Shown here one piece after another: positions 58,004-64,000 of a stretch of 64,000 bases of DNA. The notes under the pieces are model-generated. The model was not told where the DNA came from, ran no database searches, and saw only the letters and a program-made list of their open reading frames with translations. Every line of letters begins with the position of its first letter. The first letter of the stretch is position 1. The DNA comes from Orychophragmus violaceus. Lineage: Eukaryota; Streptophyta; Magnoliopsida; Brassicales; Brassicaceae. A program made the position numbers and the translations under genes. The stretch lies in NCBI GenBank assembly GCA_030180135.1, contig CM058230.1, positions 56,534,080-56,598,079 of the forward strand. The letters run 5' to 3'.

Positions 58004-61000
58004 ATGACTACAACAAGCACACAAAACACATTCTCAATCCGATCAGTTCTCGACAAAGAGAAGCTGACTGGAACGAACTTCCTGACGTGGTCGAGGAACT
58101 TGAGGCTGGTCCTCAAGCAGGAGAAGAAGGAATATGTCCTTCGTGATCCCCTCCCCGAGAGGCCTCCAAACAATGCCGCCAGGAATCTGCAGAATGCTTG
58201 GGAAAAGCATTCGTCAGATGAAAATGATGTCTATTGCCTGATGTTGGCAACCATGACTCCTGAACTGCAAATGCAGTTCGAGAGTGTGCTGTCGCCCATC
58301 GAGATAATGGCAAGCCTGAAATCGCTTTTTCAGGAGCAGGCAAGAACTGAGAGGTTCCAGACAGTTAAGAACCTCTTAGACTGCAAGATGGCTGCAAGTG
58401 CGGCAGTGAGTCCTCATGTCTTGAAGATGATGGGTTATCTCGATCATCTTCAGAAACTCGACTGCCCTATCAGCCATGAACTTGCCTGCGACATCATTCT
58501 GCAGTCTTTGCCTGCAAGCTATGATCAGTTCATTCTGAACTTCAATATGCATGGCTTGACTAAGACATTGCCTGAGCTTCATGGAATGCTCAAGACTGCA
58601 GAGCCCAACTTGAGGAAAACCAAGGACCCCAACGTGCTTATGGTACAAAAGGGCAAGGGCTTTAAGAAATCCTCTGCCAAGGACAAGGGAAAGGCTAAGG
58701 CTGTTCAAGTCTCGGACAAGGACACGTCCAAGCCCAAGCCCAAGTCCAAGGCTGGGCCTACTGACATCTGCAGGTTCTGCAAAGAACCAGGGCATTGGAG
58801 GAGAGAATGTAAGAAATTCCTGGAAGGTCTAAAGGAATTGAAGAAGAAGACTCTGGAGACTTCTTCATCAGGTATTTTTGTTATAGAAGTTAATACAACT
58901 ACTTCTGATAATACCTCATGGGTTATGGATACTGGTTGTGGGGCTCATATTTGTACTAATATGCAGGCACTCAGCGACAGTAGGAGGCTGAAGCAAGGAC
59001 AAGTGGAGCTACGAGTTGGGAATGGAGCGAAAGTTCCTGCACTAGCTGTAGGCACATACTTGTTGTCTTTACCTTCGGGATTGGTTTTAGAACTTAATAA
59101 CTGCTATTTTGTACCTGCGATAAGCAGAAATATTATTTCAGTTTCTTTGTTGGATTTGGAAGGTTATGATTTTTCAGTTAAGAATAAATTATGTTCCTTC
59201 AATCGCAATAATTTGTTCTATGGTTGTGCCCCTCTTACGAATGGGCTTTATATACTTGATCATTCCGCGCCAATTTATAACATTAATACCAAACGGTTCA
59301 AACCTAATGAGGAGAACCAAACGTTTCTATGGCATTGTCGTTTAGGGCACATCAGTGAGAAACGCATTAAGAGGCTCCATTCGAATGGACTTCTTGGCTC
59401 GTTTGACTTTGAGTCATGTGAGAAATGCGAATCCTGCCTGATGGGCAAAATGACGCGGGCCCCCTTTAATAAACCCAACGAGAGGGCCAGTGACTTATTG
59501 GGCCTGATACACACTGATGTGTGTGGCCCAATGTCCACAAATGCAAGAGGAAACTACCAGTACTTCATTACCTTCACTGATGATTTCAGCAGGTATGGAT
59601 ATGTTTATTTAATGAAACATAAGTCTGAATCGTTTGAGAGATTCAGAGAATTCCAAAATGAAGTACAGAACCAACTTGGCAAAAGCATTAAAGCTCTTCG
59701 GTCCGACCGAGGAGGAGAATACTTGAGCCAAGAGTTCAGTGATCATCTGAGAGAGTGTGGGATAGTTTCCCAACTCACTCCTCCTGGAACACCTCAATGG
59801 AATGGTGTGTCTGAGAGGAGGAATCGGACCTTATTGGATATGGTTCGGTCTATGATGAGTCACACAGACCTTCCAATATCCCTTTGGGGATATGCTCTGC
59901 TAACATCAGTGTTCACCCTAAATAGAGCGCCATCAAAAGCAGTAGCCAAGACACCATATGAATTGTGGACTGGAGAAACTCCAGCGCTGTCTTATCTTAG
60001 AATTTGGGGTTGTGAAGCCTATGTCAAGAGATTGATCTCTGACAAGCTTACACCAAAGTCTGATAAATGCTACTTCATTGGTTATCCGAAGGAGACCAAG
60101 GCTTATTACTTCTACCTACGATCCGAGAACAAGATTTTTGTTGCCCGGGATTGTAATTTTCTTGAGAGGGAGTTTCTCTCTAAGAAAAACAGTGGGAGTA
60201 AGGTACTGCTTGAAGAAATTCAAGATGAACAGGATACTGCTCAACCTAATGAGGAAGAGCAGCAGGAGGACCTACAAGAAATTGTAGAGCCTGAACCTGT
60301 AGTACCTGAAGTTCGAAGATCCGGGAGGATCCGTCACGAACCCGAGAGATATCAAGGATTCCTCGTGACTGACTGTCATGATCTTCTGATCATTGATGGT
60401 GATGAACCATCGAACTTCAATCAAGCCATGATGGGCCCAGATTCCTCTAAGTGGCGTAAGGCCACTGATTCCGAAATGGACTCCATGTCGGTCAACCAAG
60501 TGTTTTCATTGGTTGACTTACCCGCTGGTGTAAAAGCCATCGAGTGTAAATGGATCTTCAAGAAGAAGATCGACGTGGATGGAAATGTCCAGATTTATAA
60601 AGCCAGGTTGGTGGCAAAAGGTTTCAGGCAAGTTCACAGTGTGGATTATGATGAAACCTATTCCCCAGTGGCTATGATGAAATCTATTCGGATTCTACTA
60701 GCAACTGCAGCTTTTCATGATTATGAAATTTGGCAGATGGACGTGAAAACCGCCTTCCTGAATGGAATTCTGGAAGAGGATGTGTATATGACACAACCTG
60801 ACGGTTACATAGATCCAAAGAATGCTGGGAAAGTATGCAAGCTTCATAAATCCATTTATGGATTGAAGCAAGCATCGAGGAGCTGGAATCTTCGTTTTGA
60901 TGAAGCAATCAAGCAATTTGACTTCATTAGAAACGAAGAAGAACAATGCGTGTATAAGAAGACTAGTGGGAGCAAGATAGTATTTCTTATTCTGTATGTC

Positions 61001-61978
61001 GATGACATACTCCTTCTCGGAAACGACGTACCAATGCTGCGGTCGGTAAAGGACTGGCTTGGAAGTTGTTTTTCCATGAAAGACATGGGTGAAGCCGCAT
61101 ACGTTCTTGGAATCAGGATCTTCCGGGATAGATCTAAAAGGCTGATAGGCTTGTGTCAAGATTCATACATTGACAAAGTCCTGCATAGATTCAGCATGGC
61201 AGATTCCAAGAAGGGCTTCACACCAATGGTACATGGCACAACACTAAGCAAGAAGCAGAGCCCAACGACGGCTGCTGAGCTTGAGCGCATGAAGAATATT
61301 CCTTATGCATCTGCAATAGGATCTGTCATGTATGCCATGATCTGTACTCGTCCTGATGTTGCTTATGCATTGAGCATGACGAGTAGATACCAGTCAAATC
61401 CAGGAGAAAGCCACTGGATTGCCGTCAAGAATATCCTGAAGTATCTGAGACATACTAAGGATAAGTTCTTGGTGTACGGCGGAAGTAATGTGCTTGAAGT
61501 CAGTGGATTCACGGACGCAAGTTTCCAGACAGACCAAGATGATTTCCGGTCACAGTCCGGTTATATCTTTTGTCTGAATGGCGGTGCAGTTAGTTGGAGA
61601 AGCTCCAAGCAAGACACCGATGCTGATTCCACTACAGAAGCTGAATATGTCGCCGCTTCAGAAGCAGCGAAGGAAGCTGTTTGGATACGAAAGTTCATTA
61701 TTGAACTAGGTGTGATACCAAATGCGGCTGAGCCTCTGGCACTGTTTTGTGATAACAATGGTGCTATTGCTCAGGCAAAGGAACCAAGATCACACCAGAA
61801 ATCCAAGCATGTACTAAGAAGATTTCACTTGATACGTGACATCATTAATAGAAAGGAAGTCAAGATCAGCCGAGTTCCGACAGATGATAATGTCGCTGAT
61901 CCATTGACAAAGCCACTCCCAAGGCCTAAGCTCGAGTTCCTGACTGAAGCTGTAGGCATTAGAGACATTGAAATGTAA
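58004..61978 (+). CDS. gag-pol: Copia gag-pol polyprotein of element F, intact (1,324 residues)
   Basis: One open frame with every domain in copia order: gag (about 15-220), CCHC knuckle CRFCKEPGHWRREC (256-269), protease DTG (Asp309), HHCC zinc region (about 444-478), integrase with the DDE residues Asp505, Asp568 and Glu604 (D-x35-E), reverse transcriptase with YVDD at 998-1001, and RNase H with Asp1171, Glu1212 and Asp1250. The order integrase before RT defines Ty1/copia. Length is normal for the family. It makes the capsid and enzymes for cytoplasmic reverse transcription and nuclear integration, and could act in trans on A, B and D. No disabling change is visible. The start ATG directly follows a splice-acceptor-like TTTCAG. 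Confidence 0.96.
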   Translation: MTTTSTQNTFSIRSVLDKEKLTGTNFLTWSRNLRLVLKQEKKEYVLRDPLPERPPNNAARNLQNAWEKHSSDENDVYCLMLATMTPELQMQFESVLSPIEIMASLKSLFQEQARTERFQTVKNLLDCKMAASAAVSPHVLKMMGYLDHLQKLDCPISHELACDIILQSLPASYDQFILNFNMHGLTKTLPELHGMLKTAEPNLRKTKDPNVLMVQKGKGFKKSSAKDKGKAKAVQVSDKDTSKPKPKSKAGPTDICRFCKEPGHWRRECKKFLEGLKELKKKTLETSSSGIFVIEVNTTTSDNTSWVMDTGCGAHICTNMQALSDSRRLKQGQVELRVGNGAKVPALAVGTYLLSLPSGLVLELNNCYFVPAISRNIISVSLLDLEGYDFSVKNKLCSFNRNNLFYGCAPLTNGLYILDHSAPIYNINTKRFKPNEENQTFLWHCRLGHISEKRIKRLHSNGLLGSFDFESCEKCESCLMGKMTRAPFNKPNERASDLLGLIHTDVCGPMSTNARGNYQYFITFTDDFSRYGYVYLMKHKSESFERFREFQNEVQNQLGKSIKALRSDRGGEYLSQEFSDHLRECGIVSQLTPPGTPQWNGVSERRNRTLLDMVRSMMSHTDLPISLWGYALLTSVFTLNRAPSKAVAKTPYELWTGETPALSYLRIWGCEAYVKRLISDKLTPKSDKCYFIGYPKETKAYYFYLRSENKIFVARDCNFLEREFLSKKNSGSKVLLEEIQDEQDTAQPNEEEQQEDLQEIVEPEPVVPEVRRSGRIRHEPERYQGFLVTDCHDLLIIDGDEPSNFNQAMMGPDSSKWRKATDSEMDSMSVNQVFSLVDLPAGVKAIECKWIFKKKIDVDGNVQIYKARLVAKGFRQVHSVDYDETYSPVAMMKSIRILLATAAFHDYEIWQMDVKTAFLNGILEEDVYMTQPDGYIDPKNAGKVCKLHKSIYGLKQASRSWNLRFDEAIKQFDFIRNEEEQCVYKKTSGSKIVFLILYVDDILLLGNDVPMLRSVKDWLGSCFSMKDMGEAAYVLGIRIFRDRSKRLIGLCQDSYIDKVLHRFSMADSKKGFTPMVHGTTLSKKQSPTTAAELERMKNIPYASAIGSVMYAMICTRPDVAYALSMTSRYQSNPGESHWIAVKNILKYLRHTKDKFLVYGGSNVLEVSGFTDASFQTDQDDFRSQSGYIFCLNGGAVSWRSSKQDTDADSTTEAEYVAASEAAKEAVWIRKFIIELGVIPNAAEPLALFCDNNGAIAQAKEPRSHQKSKHVLRRFHLIRDIINRKEVKISRVPTDDNVADPLTKPLPRPKLEFLTEAVGIRDIEM

Positions 61979-62829
61979 TCTAAATTTGAGTGGGAGTTTG
62001 AGGGCTTTGTTTAGTTATTGACATGTTCTTGTAAAACATTTTTTGGTGTTTAATAAAATTATTATTTCAAGATTATTTTAACTGTGATGAAATAATCGTT
62101 CCAAAATGATATAAACCATTTTATAGGTCATCGAAGTAAGTGACTTGATCTTGAGTCATCGAAGTCATTTAGCTTGATTGTGAGACCCTATATTTGATAG
62201 ATGGCTTATATCATCCTGTCCCTAGTCGAAGGTTGTTGAAATTGGAACACCAACAACCGCGTGAGACTAGATTTGTATGTGACTTATGACCAAGTTTCAG
62301 GGTGTCATAGATGCACGGCATCAAAGTCAGTACATAGGTGTATGTTGGGGTACATACGACCGGACATGACCCGCTTATAAGAACTCTTCAGGATATTTAT
62401 ATCTGTGTCATAAGAGATTCTCACTACGACTATAGAGTATAGTCCTTAGACCTGAGTTCGCATGCATGTGACTGCACATGAACTGATGCGCTTTGATCAT
62501 TGTCTAACGCTGTCGTTAAGCGATAGTTATAAGGACTTTGTTTGGGTGTATTATGAAGTGAGTAGTTTACAGTGATGGAACAAGACGGGATTTGTCCCTC
62601 CAAAATAAATGGAGTGAATATCTCTAGGCCAATCGGAGATTTGAATACTGGAAAATGCATGGCCATGCTCAAACGGATTGTCCCGAGTCGTTTGGATTGT
62701 CAGTGTCAAATCAGAGTCCGATGAACATGATTAAGCTTTATAAGGATGACACTCATCTTGCCTTATGACTAATCGAGATATTGAGACAAAAGGATTATGA
62801 ATACAGAGATTCCAGTACAAGTGGGAGAT
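61979..62829 (+). other. 3' untranslated region of copia F with two polypurine tracts
   Basis: GTGGGAG tracts at 61990-61996 and 62821-62827, 831 nt apart. Between them is the block shared with A, B, D and E, including GGAACAAGACGGGATTTGTC near 62577. Confidence 0.65.
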
Positions 62830-63445
62830 TGTTGGAATTATGTCCAGTAATCTCTGTACTGTCTCTAGAAAGTAAGAGTATGTCAATGATCACACATAAG
62901 TCATATAATACTGGGGGTCATGATGGCTTGCTAGAGTCCGCTCATGATTTATAAGTCTTGGATTTATTGCCTTTATTATATGATCCCATATGGGTCACAC
63001 GCCTAAGCTAACAGGAAACTATAAGGGAATGGTTCAGCAGAAGTACAGTAAAAGTGCCAGGCATTTACTGTACTTAGAGAGATTAAAGGGCCTGATTAAA
63101 TCTAAGGGATTTAATCAGATTGGTACTTGGGCCCAAAAGCCCAAAAGAACTAGACATAAGTTTTATAAATAAAACTTAACCTAGCTGCTCTCTCTCTCAA
63201 CTCTCTCTGCGCCTCCCTCCTCTCTGGTCTAGCAGCCATCTTCCTGAAGTGTGCGTGTGTGAACCTCTGGAGGAGCTGTCCCTTGGCAGTTCTATTGATC
63301 TCTGACGATACATCTCTAATCCGCTGCATAAACAAGGTATTTACTGAGATCCCTTTATGATTCAGCATGAGAACCTAGATCCAATATGTTTAGTAGGGTT
63401 TAATCTGTCAGAATTAAACCAGGACAAACACTAAACAATCCAACA
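62830..63445 (+). repeat. 3' LTR of copia F
   Basis: 616 bp, preceded by AAGTGGGAGAT and followed by AAACG. By eye it differs from the 5' LTR near positions 62892, 62948, 63123 and 63388. Confidence 0.95.
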
Positions 63446-64000
63446 AAACGGCAGGGACAAATTCCATCTTGTTCCATCACTATGAACTACACACTTTATA
63501 ATACACCCAACCAAGGTCCTTATAGCTCCCAGTTACGAAACAGCGTTAGACAATGATCAAAGTGCATCAATCCATGTGCAGCCACATGCATGCGAACTCA
63601 GGTCTAAGGACTATACTCTATAGTCGTATATGAGAACCTCTTATGACACAGATATTAATATCTTGTAGAGTTCTCATCAGCGGGCCATGTCCGGTCATAT
63701 GCTCCCCTACATATACCTATGTGTCGACTTTGATGCCGCGCATTTATGACCCCTCGAAACTTGGTCATAAGTCTCAACACACTCTAGTCTCAAGTGGTTG
63801 TTGGTGTTCCAATTTCAACAACCTTCGACCATGGACATTATGATTTATGTCATTTCGTTAAATATGGGGTTTCAGGATCAAGTCTACTCATGTACTTCGA
63901 TGGCCCATATATAATGACATGAATCATTTTGGAACGATTATTTTGTATCACAGTTAAAATAATCCAGAAATAAAAGTTTCATTAACATTTAAAAATGTTT
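63446..64000 (-). mobile_element. Copia element E, 3' UTR continued to the window end
   Basis: Resumes AAACGGCAGGG after F. It is almost identical to 48720-49270 within D. Minus orientation. The element continues beyond the window. Confidence 0.88.

Larger units (their letters stand above)
55840..63445 (+). mobile_element. Copia element F (structurally intact LTR retrotransposon)
   Basis: 7,606 bp with 616-bp LTRs (55840-56455, 62830-63445) and perfect target duplication AAACG (55835-55839, 63446-63450). Primer site TGGTATCAGAGC (56457-56468), leader, one open gag-pol frame and a polypurine tract. About 4 LTR differences by eye. This is the only element in the window with all parts needed for autonomous transposition. 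Confidence 0.97.

Overview
This window is nuclear DNA from a flowering plant, most likely a Brassicaceae. The evidence is an MBR1/MBR2-type RING gene with plant introns, fragments of plastid-type lysyl-tRNA synthetase, alpha-tubulin, DnaJ-X and At4g15545-like genes, two Helitrons, a tRNA-derived SINE, and many Ty1/copia elements primed by initiator Met-tRNA. Only one ordinary host gene looks intact; nearly everything else is transposable-element sequence. I could not fix the genus.

Layout. 1-10.7 kb is nested repeats: a minus-strand LTR fragment, then a 5'-truncated LINE split by a TG..CA LTR remnant (target duplication AAGGT), which itself holds a gene-capturing Helitron (with a SINE inside) and a solo copia LTR (ATTTT). 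10.7-14 kb is a terminal-inverted-repeat element plus AT-rich DNA. 13,990-17,040 (minus) is the MBR-like gene. 17,976-24,894 is copia element A (CGCGG duplication, decayed pol). 26.5-28 kb is a Gypsy pol relic. 28-37.4 kb is AT-rich DNA with a second Helitron carrying RPA-like and DnaJ-X fragments, and a broken At4g15545-like gene. From 37,409 to the end is a stack of related copia elements: B (plus) contains C (plus) in its 3' LTR; C contains D (minus, ATTAT) and E (minus) in its leader; E contains F (plus, AAACG). F has one uninterrupted 1,324-residue gag-pol frame and LTRs with 4 differences in 616 bp by my count, so it is the best candidate for a currently competent element.

How the parts may work together. 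The copia elements share one architecture. A strong 5' splice donor (AG|GTA) lies in the LTR about 55-110 bp before its end, and a branch-point-like ACTAAAA plus TNCAG acceptor lies immediately before the gag ATG, predicting a 1.2-1.7 kb leader intron. That intron contains the primer-binding site and, in A, B, C and D, a series of 35-39 bp cassettes, each made of two GATCGATC-centred palindromes 21 bp (A/B) or 23 bp (C/D) apart that can fold into a hairpin. I infer that splicing could separate a translated mRNA from an unspliced genome that keeps primer site and hairpins. The same cassette also lies 65-100 bp upstream of the TATA box in several LTRs and as insertions within the pol remnant of A. 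This leader-intron/cassette arrangement is the most interesting signal in the window; I do not recall a description of it, but could not search.

All comparisons, counts and coordinates were made by eye, so exact boundaries may be off by a base or two.
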